A stretch of 64,000 nt of DNA from Mesorhizobium sp. YC-39 (GCF_025753795.1 NZ_JAOWPS010000003.1:558001-622000); one strand, 5' to 3'; positions 17,246 through 26,245 are shown, numbered from the stretch's first letter. Notes: generated by a model not told the origin, from the sequence alone. Numbers and translations are program-made.

Positions 17246-18010
17246 CTATGAGAAGATTTCCGCCAGTTCGTCGACGCTGGTGCCTTCCTTGACCTGCCGC
17301 AACTCGACATAGCTGACCGCCGGGGCGACCGATGTCACCACGGACACGACTGATGTCACCAGGGCGTCCAGGATGAGAGCCACGGTCATGCCGAAGATCG
17401 TGACGAGTTGGCTCAGCACAAGCTGGATGGCGATCGCGGCAATGATCAGGACAATCCAGAATCCGAACAGCGCCCAACGGCTGCCCTTGGTGAGGTCGCG
17501 GCTGCGCTTCATACTGCCGAACACCCCCAGCCGCTCCTGAACCAGAACCGGCACGGCGACCGACCAGCGAAGCCACAATATGATGCCGGGAACGATGAGG
17601 AGCATGAAACCCAGTCCCGCGCCAAGCGTGACGAGCACCGCAATGCCTATCACCGGCAGCAAAAGAGAGAGCGCAGTCCCGATGCAATCGCCTATTGCAG
17701 GCCGCTTGCCGTTCAGATCCTCGATGGCCGCGCGCACCAGTGCCGCCTGCAAAATGGCGGCCAGGACCATGGAAACCAGTACGACGACGACCGTGACGGT
17801 GGCGCGTTGGGCCGAGAATTCCGGGGCGGCTATCCCGATGCCGGTCACCGATTGCCAGATCCAAAGCTGATAGAGGAGTGTTGGCAAACCCGAAAACAGC
17901 ACTGCAAGCCCGAGGCAAAGAACGGGATTTCGGCTGATGACCGCAAAGCTGTCGTTGAAAACCCTGCCGATGCGAAACTTGTCCGGCCGCTCGCTCGCGA
18001 TTGAAGCCAT
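17246..18010 (-). CDS. Multi-pass membrane protein, YciC/GDPD-membrane-domain-like
   Basis: 254 residues with about six hydrophobic helices (NPVLCLGLAVLFSGLPTLL, ATVTVVVVLVSMVLAAILQ, ALSLLLPVIGIAVLVTLGAG, GFMLLIVPGIILWLRW, LFGFWIVLIIAAIAIQLVLS, VALILDALVTSVVSVV). The loop WSVAVPVLVQERLGVFGSMKRSRDLTKG is typical of membrane proteins related to the glycerophosphodiester phosphodiesterase membrane domain. Function is unknown. The ATG at 18010 has AGGGG seven bases upstream; the open frame continues much further upstream but through the divergent DUF4129 gene. It is divergently transcribed from the MoxR/DUF58 operon, probably from a shared intergenic region. Confidence 0.75.
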   Translation of the reverse strand: MASIASERPDKFRIGRVFNDSFAVISRNPVLCLGLAVLFSGLPTLLYQLWIWQSVTGIGIAAPEFSAQRATVTVVVVLVSMVLAAILQAALVRAAIEDLNGKRPAIGDCIGTALSLLLPVIGIAVLVTLGAGLGFMLLIVPGIILWLRWSVAVPVLVQERLGVFGSMKRSRDLTKGSRWALFGFWIVLIIAAIAIQLVLSQLVTIFGMTVALILDALVTSVVSVVTSVAPAVSYVELRQVKEGTSVDELAEIFS

Positions 18011-18154
18011 ATATATTATCCCCTGCTTATAGATATATGCAATCAGAAAGTATAATTCGCCAGGATTGATACTTGTGGTTGGACGCGCTTGCAATTGTCT
18101 TGCAGCATTGCCAGTGTCCGCGTGGAACCGCAGGTTGCGTGGGGGAGCGGTGAA

Positions 18155-18778
18155 GTGGCAGCGGCAGAGCCGGACATCGGGGGGCTGGTGGAACTGCACA
18201 AGCAGTTGCTTGCGGACGATTCGATCCAGTTCGATCTGCCGGCCTATGTGCCGCCTAAGCCACCCGATTGGCTGAAGCCGTTGCTGGACATGTTGTCGAG
18301 CCTCGGTCCCTACATGATCTATCTGTTCTGGGGGGCGGTGATAACAGGCGCCGCGATCATCCTGCTGCTGATTGTCCTTGAGCTGAAAGGGGTCGCCTGG
18401 CGCCTGCCGTGGCGGCGGACCGGGCAGGAGATCGAAGCGGAGGAGGCGTGGCGCCCCGATGCCGGCGCCGCGCAGATCCTGCTGTCGGAAGCCGACGCGC
18501 TGGCGGCGCGAGGCGACTATGATGAAGCAGTCCATCTCCTGCTTCGCCGCAGCGTCGCCGACATCGCCGGCCGGCTGCCCGATTTCCTGCGCCCGTCGCT
18601 GACGGCGCGCGACATCGCCAATGCCCCTTCCCTGCCGGCAAGAGCGCGCCACGCATTCGGCGATATCGCGCGCATCGTCGAGGCCGCGCTGTTCGCACGC
18701 AGGCCGGTCGGCGCCGACGGCTGGCAACAGGCGCGCGGCGCCTATGAGCGTTTCGCCTTCCGGGATGCCTGGACATGA
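18155..18778 (+). CDS. DUF4129 membrane protein
   Basis: About 207 residues with one central transmembrane segment (PYMIYLFWGAVITGAAIILLLIVLEL) and a cytoplasmic C-terminal DUF4129 region (AQILLSEADALAARGDYDEAVHLLLRRSV, then ARHAFGDIARIVEAALFARRPVGADGW). DUF4129 proteins accompany MoxR ATPases and transglutaminase-like or DUF58 proteins; no biochemical role is established. I chose GTG 18155, which has GGGGGAG seven bases upstream; TTG 18089 and GTG 18122 are in-frame alternatives. The stop overlaps the DUF4350 start as ATGA. First gene of the six-gene plus-strand operon. Confidence 0.75.
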   Translation: MAAAEPDIGGLVELHKQLLADDSIQFDLPAYVPPKPPDWLKPLLDMLSSLGPYMIYLFWGAVITGAAIILLLIVLELKGVAWRLPWRRTGQEIEAEEAWRPDAGAAQILLSEADALAARGDYDEAVHLLLRRSVADIAGRLPDFLRPSLTARDIANAPSLPARARHAFGDIARIVEAALFARRPVGADGWQQARGAYERFAFRDAWT

Positions 18779-19974
18779 GCGCACCGGCGATCGAGGCGCA
18801 GGAACCGTTCAATCGAAGAACGCTGTTCTGGGGGATTTTCGCCAGCCTGCTCGCGGCGGCGGGTTTCTTCCTGCTGTCCACCTATGCTCCCGACTTCCGG
18901 CAACCCAGCGATGGCGGGGCGACGCCGCTGTCCAGCGGTGGCACTGGTTATGCAGGGCTGGTGAAATGGCTGCGCCTGACCGGCGATTCACCGTCCATGG
19001 CGCGTAACGAAAGCGACCTGACCCAGGCTGATTTGCTGATCGTCACCATTTCGCCCGACAGCGACCCGGAAGCGCTCGGCCGTATCCTCGAGCTTCGTGA
19101 GGAACTGGCCACGCTGTTCGTGCTGCCCAAATGGCAGACCATGCCCTTACGGCAACATGAGGGATGGGAGATGAAAACCGAGCGGCTGCCCGATTCGGTG
19201 GTCAACAGCTGGCTCGGCCGGATCGCCAACGCGAAGCTCGGCAATGGCGAGAGCACGGTAAAGCAGTTCGATGTCGCGGGCCAGATGGTCAACGTTCCCG
19301 ATCAGGTGCAATGGGTGGCCGACCAAACCCCGCTCATTGCCGCCGGCAACGGCAAGGCCGTGCTGACCGAGGTGGAAGACAAGCCGTTCTACATACTGAC
19401 CGACCCCGACCTGATCAACAATGCCGGGCTCAAGGATCCCGACAAGGCGGCCGCAGCGCTGAATCTGATCGCCTTCCTGCAGCCCGAAGAAGGCCCTGTC
19501 ATGTTCGACCTGACGCTGCATGGCGCTGGCCGCAAATACGATCTCGCCAAGCTTTTGGTCGAGCCGCCGTTCCTGGCGCCGACATTGACGATCCTGATCG
19601 CGGCGGCGCTGGCGTTCCTGCATGGCCTTGGCCGTTTCGGCCCACCGCGTACCGAATTGCGCGCCATTGCCTTCGGCAAGCGCGCCCTGGTGGATACGAC
19701 GGCAATGCTGTTACGGCGCGCCGGGCGACTCGAGGAACTGGGAGACCGCTATGCGGCCCTGGCACGGGTGCGCGCCGGCGCGCTGCTGGGAGCACCGCAC
19801 GGGCTGCAAGGAGAAGCGCTCGACCATTGGCTTGATTCCCGCGACAAGGATGAAGCCAAGGGATTCACCGCGCGGGCGCAAGCCGCCGGTGAGGCGAAAA
19901 ACCTGACGCAAATGAACGAGGCAGCGGAGCGGCTGCACGACTGGACGGCAAGGAGGCTTAGTGAACGTCGATGA
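18775..19974 (+). CDS. DUF4350 domain membrane protein
   Basis: 399 residues. An N-terminal transmembrane helix at ~16-36 (FWGIFASLLAAAGFFLLSTY) is followed by a periplasmic-side DUF4350 domain (YAGLVKWLRLTGDSPSMARNESDLTQADLLIVTIS). A second helix lies near 270-290 (FLAPTLTILIAAALAFLHGL), and a helical cytoplasmic tail of ~110 residues follows. The domain resembles the glutamine-amidotransferase-like fold seen in related envelope proteins, but no catalytic residues are evident. It overlaps the neighbours on both sides (ATGA upstream, 14 bases with moxR downstream), indicating translational coupling. Confidence 0.8.
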   Translation: MSAPAIEAQEPFNRRTLFWGIFASLLAAAGFFLLSTYAPDFRQPSDGGATPLSSGGTGYAGLVKWLRLTGDSPSMARNESDLTQADLLIVTISPDSDPEALGRILELREELATLFVLPKWQTMPLRQHEGWEMKTERLPDSVVNSWLGRIANAKLGNGESTVKQFDVAGQMVNVPDQVQWVADQTPLIAAGNGKAVLTEVEDKPFYILTDPDLINNAGLKDPDKAAAALNLIAFLQPEEGPVMFDLTLHGAGRKYDLAKLLVEPPFLAPTLTILIAAALAFLHGLGRFGPPRTELRAIAFGKRALVDTTAMLLRRAGRLEELGDRYAALARVRAGALLGAPHGLQGEALDHWLDSRDKDEAKGFTARAQAAGEAKNLTQMNEAAERLHDWTARRLSERR

Positions 19975-20917
19975 TGTGAAGACCCTGGCGACAGCGATCA
20001 GGGAAGAAGTGGCCAAGGCGATCACCGGGCAGCACGACACGGTCGACCTGATGCTGACCGCCCTGTTCGCCGGCGGACATATCTTGCTGGAGGGACCGCC
20101 GGGCACCGCCAAGACGATGACGGCGCGCTGCTTCGCCCAGGCGCTGGGCGTCGCCTATGGACGCATCCAGTTCACCCCGGACCTGATGCCCGGCGATATC
20201 GTCGGATCCAACATCTACAATTTCCAGACCGGGCAGTTCACGCTGACGCGCGGCCCGATCTTCTGCGACCTGCTGCTCGCCGACGAGATCAACCGGACGC
20301 CGCCCAAGACCCAGGCGGCGCTTCTGGAGGCCATGCAGGAGCATGCGGTCACATTCGACGGCACCACGCATGCGCTTGGCCGCAACTTCATGGTGGTGGC
20401 GACCCAGAACCCGATCGAACACCAGGGCGTCTATCCCCTGCCCGAGGCACAGCTCGACCGCTTCCTGTTCAAGCACCGGGTCAGCTATCCCGACGCGCAA
20501 GAGGAACGGGCCATCGTCGTCCATCACGGCGGCGGTTCCGCTTCGCATGACATCGCGCAGTATGGCATCAAGGCGCAGACGGACCGCAAGACGCTGGAGA
20601 AGGCACTCGATACTGTCGGCTCCGTCACGCTTGTCGACGACGTCGTCGGCTACATCGTGGCGCTGGTGCGTGCCACGCGCGAAAGCCCGGACCTGGAAGT
20701 CGGCGCCAGCCCACGCGCGGGCGCCATGCTAGCCAGGGCAGCTCGGGCGCGCGCAGCACTGGACGGGCGCGCCTATGTGATCCCCGACGACGTCAAGGCG
20801 CTGGCGGTACCGGCGCTGCGCCATCGCGTCATCCTGTCGCCGGCCGCCCAGATCGACGGCCGCCTGGTCGAGCAGATCGTCTCCGACCTTGTCGACCAGA
20901 CGGAAGCGCCACGTTGA
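19961..20917 (+). CDS. MoxR-family AAA+ ATPase
   Basis: 318 residues. Walker A GPPGTAKT at ~47-54, Walker B LLLADEINR at ~105-113, sensor 1 MVVATQNPIEHQGVYPLPEAQLDRF, and the C-terminal lid region RAGAMLARAARARAALDGR with VKALAVPALRHRV. MoxR ATPases act as chaperones for assembly or metal insertion of partner complexes and are usually found next to DUF58/VWA proteins, as here. GTG start with AGGAGG four bases upstream; it overlaps DUF4350 by 14 bases and the DUF58 gene by four (TTGA). Confidence 0.93.
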   Translation: MNVDDVKTLATAIREEVAKAITGQHDTVDLMLTALFAGGHILLEGPPGTAKTMTARCFAQALGVAYGRIQFTPDLMPGDIVGSNIYNFQTGQFTLTRGPIFCDLLLADEINRTPPKTQAALLEAMQEHAVTFDGTTHALGRNFMVVATQNPIEHQGVYPLPEAQLDRFLFKHRVSYPDAQEERAIVVHHGGGSASHDIAQYGIKAQTDRKTLEKALDTVGSVTLVDDVVGYIVALVRATRESPDLEVGASPRAGAMLARAARARAALDGRAYVIPDDVKALAVPALRHRVILSPAAQIDGRLVEQIVSDLVDQTEAPR

Positions 20918-22224
20918 TCTATCCAAGCGGCCGAGCGGTGTGGGCGGCGGCAGCAGGCGCGGTGCCGGCCTTCCTGGTCGCGCTGGCGCTGCCGTCGCTC
21001 TGGTATCTCGGATTGCTGTGGATCTGTGTGCTGCTCGCTTTCCTGGCGGTGGACGCGGCGGCGGGACGCGGGCGGGCATCGTTGGCCGCCAGCCTCGACG
21101 CGCCACCGCAAGTCGGCATCGGCGGCGAGTTCACCGTCCACGTCGCCGCACGCTTCTCAGGCCGGCCGCGCGCCCTGCAAGCGCGCGTCGGCCACGATGA
21201 ACGCCTGGCGCCGCTGAACGGCACCGGCGGCGCCCTGGCCCCGACCGGCGATGGCGGGTCGCTCGACCTTCGGTTCCGGGCGCTGCGGCGCGGCGTGGCC
21301 AGCTTCGACCGTCTGTGGCTGCGCTGGCGCGGGCCGTTCGGACTGGTCTGGAACCAGGTAATCCTGCCGATGGAAAGCAAGGTTGCAGTGCTGCCCGATG
21401 TCAGCGACGCGCGCGACCAGGCCATTACGCTGCTGCAGCGTGAAGCCTTGCCCGACGGCCACGCACAACGCCGGGCCGGCCAGGGCCGGGAGTTCGAGGC
21501 GCTCAAGGACTATCAGCCCGGCATGGGCCGACGGATGATCGACTGGAAGCGCAGCGCCCGCCACGGCAAGCTTCTGGCGCGCGAGTTCCGCATCGAGGAA
21601 AACAACAACATCGTGCTGGCCATCGACAGCGGACGCCTGATGTGCGAGCCGGTCGACGGCGTACCAAAGGTGGACCGGGCCGTGACGGCCGCCTTGCTGT
21701 CAGCGTTCATCGCGCTGAAGGGCGGCGACATGGTCAGCCTGTGCGGCTTCGATGCGCGGCCACGCATCGCCAGCGGCGCGGTGCGCGGCTCCGCCAGTTT
21801 CGCGATGATCCAGAAGCTGGCGGCGGAGATCGACTATTCAAACGAGGAGACCAACTTCACCCTGGCGCTGACCACGCTCGCGGGGCGGCTTGACCGACGC
21901 TCGCTGGTGATCATCTTCACCGATTTCGTCGATCCGATCAGCGCGGAGTTGATGCTGCGCACCGTCGGCCGGCTCACCGAGCGGCATCTGGTGCTGTTCA
22001 TGCTGACCAGGGATGTCGAGTTGGAGACCCTGGCCGACATGCCGCCAAAGTCCGGCGAGGATGTAGCGCGCGCCGTCGTCGCTGGCGGACTTCTGCGCGA
22101 AAGGCAGGTTGTCATCGGCCGGCTGCGGCTGCTTGGCGCGCATGTGATCGAGGCCGACCATCAAGAGCTCGGGCCTGCGCTGGTCGAGCGCTACCTGCAG
22201 TTCAAGCGGGAGGATCTGTTGTGA
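20914..22224 (+). CDS. DUF58 domain protein, VWA-like
   Basis: 436 residues. Two N-terminal hydrophobic helices (VWAAAAGAVPAFLVALALP and LWYLGLLWICVLLAFLAV) anchor it in the membrane. The DUF58 signature is GREFEALKDYQPGMGRRMIDWKRSARHGKLLAREF. A von Willebrand-A-like region follows: IVLAIDSGRLM (MIDAS-like DxSxx altered to DSGR) and LVIIFTDFVDP. DUF58 proteins are the constant partner of MoxR ATPases. The TTG start overlaps the moxR stop; a GTG at 20938 is the alternative. Expected to be a MoxR client or adaptor at the membrane. Confidence 0.9.
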   Translation: MIYPSGRAVWAAAAGAVPAFLVALALPSLWYLGLLWICVLLAFLAVDAAAGRGRASLAASLDAPPQVGIGGEFTVHVAARFSGRPRALQARVGHDERLAPLNGTGGALAPTGDGGSLDLRFRALRRGVASFDRLWLRWRGPFGLVWNQVILPMESKVAVLPDVSDARDQAITLLQREALPDGHAQRRAGQGREFEALKDYQPGMGRRMIDWKRSARHGKLLAREFRIEENNNIVLAIDSGRLMCEPVDGVPKVDRAVTAALLSAFIALKGGDMVSLCGFDARPRIASGAVRGSASFAMIQKLAAEIDYSNEETNFTLALTTLAGRLDRRSLVIIFTDFVDPISAELMLRTVGRLTERHLVLFMLTRDVELETLADMPPKSGEDVARAVVAGGLLRERQVVIGRLRLLGAHVIEADHQELGPALVERYLQFKREDLL

Positions 22225-23252
22225 ACGCGCCAGTGCCCGGCAATGCTGTACGCGGTAATGCCGTACGCCAGTCGCTCGCCAGCTTCCGTCGGGAGCGCGA
22301 GGCCGACTGGAAGGCGTTGGAGGCGCTTCTCGCCCGGGTCGAGAAGCGCGCGCCGCGAACCTTGTCGGAAGAGGAGCTGCTGTCGCTGCCGCTGCTCTAC
22401 CGGTCGGCGCTGTCTTCCCTCTCGGTGGCGCGAGCGACCTCTCTCGACAGCGCGCTGGTGGCCTATCTCGAATCCCTGTCGCTGCGGGGTTATTTCTATC
22501 TCTACGGGGCACGCCGCGGGCTTGGACAGCGCATCGCCGATTTCTTCCTGCACGATTGGCCCGGGGCGATCCGTGATCTGTGGCGCGAAACGCTGGTGTC
22601 GGTGGCGCTGATGCTGATCGGCATCGGCGCTGGCGCCTGGCTGGTGGCGTCCGACAAGGATTGGTTCGACGCGATCATTCCCTCAGGCCTGGCGGGAGGC
22701 CGCGGCCCCGATGCTTCGGCCGAGTTGCTGCGCGGGATGCTCTATGATGGCGACAATGGTTTCCTGTCGGGTTTTGCCGCTTATCTTTTCACGCACAATG
22801 TCCAGGTCGCGATCCTGGCCTTTGCGCTTGGCTTCGCCTTTGCGGTGCCGACGGTGCTGCTGATGCTGTTCAACGGCTGTATGCTGGGCGCGATGTTCCA
22901 AGTCTATTGGGCAAAGGGGCTTGGCATGGAACTCGGCGGCTGGCTGGCCATTCACGGCACCACCGAATTGTTCGCCATCGCGCTGGCGGGTGCCGCCGGC
23001 ATGCGCATCGGCACGCGCATCGCCTTTCCCGGGGAGTTGACCCGTATGGCGGCGGCGGCCAATGCCGGGCGCGTGGCGGCGACCGCGATGGTGGGCGTTT
23101 CGGTCATGCTGCTGTTTGCCGGACTGCTCGAGGGCATCGGCAGGCAGACGATCACCAGCGATGTCACGCGCTATGCCATCGGTGGCGGCATGCTGGCGCT
23201 GTGGACCGGCTATTTCTACCTGTTCCTGGCGGTGAAGAATGGCGACCGCTAG
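22221..23252 (+). CDS. Stage II sporulation protein M-like membrane protein
   Basis: 343 residues of the SpoIIM superfamily (DUF95-like). A soluble N-terminal helical region of ~110 residues (LASFRREREADWKALEALLARVEKRAP) is followed by several transmembrane helices, including LVSVALMLIGIGAGAWLVA, VAILAFALGFAFAVPTVLLMLFNG and the conserved GMELGGWLAIHGTTELFAIALAGAAGMRIG. In sporulating Firmicutes SpoIIM is part of the engulfment machine; in non-sporulators the role is unknown, but the gene commonly sits in MoxR/DUF58 clusters. GTG start overlapping the DUF58 stop; overlaps the RDD gene by 14 bases. Confidence 0.88.
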   Translation: MNAPVPGNAVRGNAVRQSLASFRREREADWKALEALLARVEKRAPRTLSEEELLSLPLLYRSALSSLSVARATSLDSALVAYLESLSLRGYFYLYGARRGLGQRIADFFLHDWPGAIRDLWRETLVSVALMLIGIGAGAWLVASDKDWFDAIIPSGLAGGRGPDASAELLRGMLYDGDNGFLSGFAAYLFTHNVQVAILAFALGFAFAVPTVLLMLFNGCMLGAMFQVYWAKGLGMELGGWLAIHGTTELFAIALAGAAGMRIGTRIAFPGELTRMAAAANAGRVAATAMVGVSVMLLFAGLLEGIGRQTITSDVTRYAIGGGMLALWTGYFYLFLAVKNGDR

Positions 23253-24105
23253 CCGCCCCGCGCTGGCGACCGTCCGCTCGCTGATCACGCCTGAAGGCGT
23301 CGATCTGCGGATAAAGCTGGCCGATGCCGGCACGCGGGCTGCCGCCTTCCTGCTCGATGTAGTGTTCATCGCCACGGCTGCCATCGTGGTCACGATCGTC
23401 GCGCTGTTCGGGCTGAGGGGGCTTGGCTCCGGCGAATTGCAACCGCTCTTCGTCGTCTGGATCATCCTGATCTTTTTTCTGCGCAACGTCTATTTCATCG
23501 CCTTCGAAGCCGGCCGGCGCGCCTCGACGCCCGGCAAGCGGATCGTCGGCATCAGGGTGGCGTCGCGCAATGGAGCCGGCCTGTCGGTCGATCAGGTCAT
23601 CGCCCGCAATCTGATGCGCGAGATCGAGGTGTTCCTGCCGCTGTCGATCATCGCGGCGCGCGGCGGCACCGGCGTCGCCGATACGCTGACGACGATCTTC
23701 GGGCTGGTATGGGCGCTTCTCTTTTCCCTGTTTCCGCTTTTCAATCGCGACCGCATGCGGATCGGCGACCTGCTGGCGGGAACCTGGGTCGTCGAGGCGC
23801 CGAAGCGCGCACTGATGGAGGATTTGTCGGCAAGGCAGGATCCGGTGGCCAAGGCCTTTCAGTTCAGCCCAGCTCAACTCGACGCCTATGGCATCGCCGA
23901 ACTGCACAAGCTGGAAGAGGTGTTGCGCCGCGACGATTATTTCGCGCAGAAAGCAGTGGCGGAGACGATCGGACGCAAGATCGGCGTGAAGATCGAGCCG
24001 ATCGATTCCAAGGCCTTCCTGAGCGCCTATTACGGCGAGCTCAGGGCGCATCTCGAGCGCAAGCTGCTGCTCGGCAACCGCAAGGTGGACAAGCACGACC
24101 GGTGA
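23239..24105 (+). CDS. RDD family membrane protein
   Basis: 288 residues. RDD domain with R-D-D residues in GTRAAAFLLDVVFIATAA, transmembrane segments IATAAIVVTIVALFG, LFVVWIILIFFLRNVYFIAF and LTTIFGLVWALLFSLFPLF, and the usual GRRASTPGKRIVGIRV loop. The C-terminal ~90 residues are soluble and helical. RDD proteins are of unknown or transport-related function. Last gene of the MoxR/DUF58 operon, ending seven bases before the convergent LacI gene. Confidence 0.88.
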   Translation: MATASRPALATVRSLITPEGVDLRIKLADAGTRAAAFLLDVVFIATAAIVVTIVALFGLRGLGSGELQPLFVVWIILIFFLRNVYFIAFEAGRRASTPGKRIVGIRVASRNGAGLSVDQVIARNLMREIEVFLPLSIIAARGGTGVADTLTTIFGLVWALLFSLFPLFNRDRMRIGDLLAGTWVVEAPKRALMEDLSARQDPVAKAFQFSPAQLDAYGIAELHKLEEVLRRDDYFAQKAVAETIGRKIGVKIEPIDSKAFLSAYYGELRAHLERKLLLGNRKVDKHDR

Positions 24106-24112
24106 GCGCGTA

Positions 24113-25201
24113 TCAGGAAATGGCCTGTCTGGGGATATCCGGCGATTGCCCGACCGACATCCGCTCGATGATCCTTGTCGGCATGACGACCCTTTCGGGC
24201 GGTCTATCATCCCCCTTCAGGCGGCGTATCAGAAGCTCGGCGACGCATTTGCCGAGCGCATAGACCGGTTGGTCGACGACGGTGATGGGTGGTGTTGTCA
24301 CGCTCGTCCAGTCGGCGTCGTGGAAGGTGATGAGCGAGATGTCCTGCGGAATACGCAGGCCGCATTCCCGGATGGCCTTGAACACTTCGAGCGCCACGAC
24401 GCTGTCTGATGCGAGGATCGCTGTCGGCCGGTCGGAGCGCTCGAGCAGCGTATGCGTCGCCGCCAGCGATCTTTCGGAGCGCCCGGCTCCAAAATGGATG
24501 TTGCGCTCGGCTCCCTCTATGCCGGCTTCCCGGCAGGCGTCGAGAAAACCCAGAATGCGCTCACGCACACTGGACGTGTTGATCTTCGAGTCGCTGCCGC
24601 AAAAATCTCCCGACAATTCCGCGGCGGTCAGATAGCCGATCCTGGTGTGCCCCGCTCGTGTCAGGATGCGGGTTGCGCGCAGGGCGGCGTCACGGTCATC
24701 GACCGTGACCGTATCGACATCGAGGTCCGGCTGGGCCCGGTCAAGAAGCGCCAAGGGACAGGCGGACCGGGCAACCTCCACAAGATGCGCGATCTCTCCC
24801 GATTGGGCCGGTGTGACGATCAGGCCATCAACCTGCTTTGCCATGAGGACACGTATCGCACTCTTTTCCGCTTCGACCTGCTCGCCCGAATTGGCCAGGA
24901 TGACGTTGATGCCTGACAGACGCGCGGCGTCGCTGATGCCGCGCACCGCCAGCGAGAAGAACGGATTTTCGATGTCGCCGACGACCACGCCGATGCTGCC
25001 GGAGCGTCCGGTCGTCATGCTGCGCGCCAGTTCGTTCGGGCGATAGTCGAGCACCTTCGCAGCCTCGAGCACGGCGGTGCGCACCGTCTTGCTCACCCTA
25101 CCATAGCCACCCAGGACACGCGCTGCCGTCGCTTTCGAGACCTTCGCCCGACGGGCGACGTCGCTGACGGTGATGGAAGGAGCCTTGGGCGGACGTTTCA
25201 T
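24113..25201 (-). CDS. LacI family transcriptional regulator
   Basis: 362 residues. LacI-type helix-turn-helix at ~10-30 (ITVSDVARRAKVSKATAARVLGGYGRVS) with hinge helix residues YRPNELARSM, followed by a periplasmic-binding-like effector domain (SIGVVVGDIENPFFSLAVRGI, GLIVTPAQSG, GYLTAAELSG, PTAILASDSVVALEVFKAI). The ATG at 25201 gives the canonical N-terminus; the open frame further upstream crosses the operators and the divergent transporter gene. A TTGACA -35 (minus strand, 25256-25261) directly abuts the first operator copy, so autoregulation is likely. It probably represses the divergent amino-acid ABC importer and downstream oxidoreductase. Confidence 0.92.
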   Translation of the reverse strand: MKRPPKAPSITVSDVARRAKVSKATAARVLGGYGRVSKTVRTAVLEAAKVLDYRPNELARSMTTGRSGSIGVVVGDIENPFFSLAVRGISDAARLSGINVILANSGEQVEAEKSAIRVLMAKQVDGLIVTPAQSGEIAHLVEVARSACPLALLDRAQPDLDVDTVTVDDRDAALRATRILTRAGHTRIGYLTAAELSGDFCGSDSKINTSSVRERILGFLDACREAGIEGAERNIHFGAGRSERSLAATHTLLERSDRPTAILASDSVVALEVFKAIRECGLRIPQDISLITFHDADWTSVTTPPITVVDQPVYALGKCVAELLIRRLKGDDRPPERVVMPTRIIERMSVGQSPDIPRQAIS

Positions 25202-25225
25202 CGTGGAAAATCGCTTCTGAATTCG

Positions 25226-25296
25226 TTGACGGATGGTCCATCTGGTGGTTACAAATGTCAAGAGACCGGTCTCAATCGAATTTGAGACCGGTCTCA
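25226..25296 (+). promoter_or_regulatory. Transporter promoter with tandem LacI operators
   Basis: TTGACG (25226-25231), 17-bp spacer, TTACAA (25249-25254) forms a plus-strand promoter. Two copies of the palindrome GAGACCGGTCTC follow at 25261-25274 (AGAGACCGGTCTCA) and 25283-25296 (TGAGACCGGTCTCA). Their centres are 22 bp apart, so they lie on about the same helix face, covering the expected transcription start. A centred CG-containing palindrome of this length is the standard LacI-family operator form. Confidence 0.8.
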
Positions 25297-25405
25297 CAAC
25301 CAAAAGAGCGCCCCAAGGCGCCGCTGTCGAAAGCCGTAGCGAAAATTGGCGCGTGTCCGTTGTGGAAGCTTCAGCGGCGGACCGATCTTCAGAGTGGAGA
25401 CAACA

Positions 25406-26245
25406 ATGAGCATCAGTGGCCTTCTCACATCGAGCCCGCGGCAGCGCATCGGCTCTATCATCTTCGCCCTCGCACTGGCTGCCCTGTCCTTGCCCAAGGC
25501 ATGGGCCGCCGGCGACAACCCCTATAATCTGATCGATGCCAAGACCATCAGCGTCGGCACGATGGGCGACGCCAAGCCGTATGCCTTCGCGACGACGGAC
25601 GGGAAATTCACCGGCTTCGACATCGAATTCTTCCTCAACGTCGTGAGCCGGATGGGCTTCAAGGCGGATCAGGTGACCTTCACCGGCCAGGAGTTCTCGG
25701 CCCTCATGCCCTCGGTTGCCAATGAACGCTTCGATGTCGCGGTAGCCGCTATCGGCACGACGGCGGAGCGGAAGAAAAACGTCGATTTCTCCGATGGCTA
25801 TCTGGCCGGATATCTGTCGGTGCTGACGGCCGACGCCAAGATCACCAGTGCCGAAGGGCTGGCCGGCAAGCGCCTCGGGGTCGTCCAGGGCACGCTGCAG
25901 GAGATCTATGCCGTGAAAAGCTTCAAGAATACGGACCTGGTAAAATTCCCGGACAACAACTCCGCGATCGCAGCGCTCAACAACGGCACCGTCGACGCGC
26001 ACTTCCTCGACTACGAGGCGGCGAAACAATATGGCGAGCGCTATCCGGCCTTGAAGATAGCGATAAACATCCCCTCCTTCGATGCGCCGGCCGGCTTTGT
26101 CATTCGCAAGGGCAACGATAAATTCCGTGAAGCGCTCAACAAGGGCATTCACGAGGCCATGGAAGACGGCACCTGGAGGGATCTCTACCAGAAATGGTTC
26201 CCTGGATCGCCGATGCCGGAGCAGTATCTTCCCAAGAAGAACTGA
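25406..26245 (+). CDS. Polar amino-acid ABC transporter binding protein
   Basis: 279 residues with a signal peptide (RIGSIIFALALAALSLPKAWA, cleavage after AWA) and a family 3 solute-binding fold: KTISVGTMGDAKPYAFATTDGKFTGFDIEF, then FDVAVAAIGTTAERKKNVDFSDGY and a late NNGTVDAHFLDYEAAKQY. GGAG lies six bases before the ATG; a longer open frame to 25346 has no such site. Binds an amino acid or derivative in the periplasm for the fused permease-ATPase downstream. Controlled by the tandem LacI operators, unusual because LacI regulators mostly govern sugar systems. Confidence 0.92.
   Translation: MSISGLLTSSPRQRIGSIIFALALAALSLPKAWAAGDNPYNLIDAKTISVGTMGDAKPYAFATTDGKFTGFDIEFFLNVVSRMGFKADQVTFTGQEFSALMPSVANERFDVAVAAIGTTAERKKNVDFSDGYLAGYLSVLTADAKITSAEGLAGKRLGVVQGTLQEIYAVKSFKNTDLVKFPDNNSAIAALNNGTVDAHFLDYEAAKQYGERYPALKIAINIPSFDAPAGFVIRKGNDKFREALNKGIHEAMEDGTWRDLYQKWFPGSPMPEQYLPKKN

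Noticed and set aside
18011..18784. N-terminal extension of the YciC-like membrane protein frame
   Set aside because: Runs antisense through the DUF4129 gene; a good ATG with ribosome-binding site exists at 18010.
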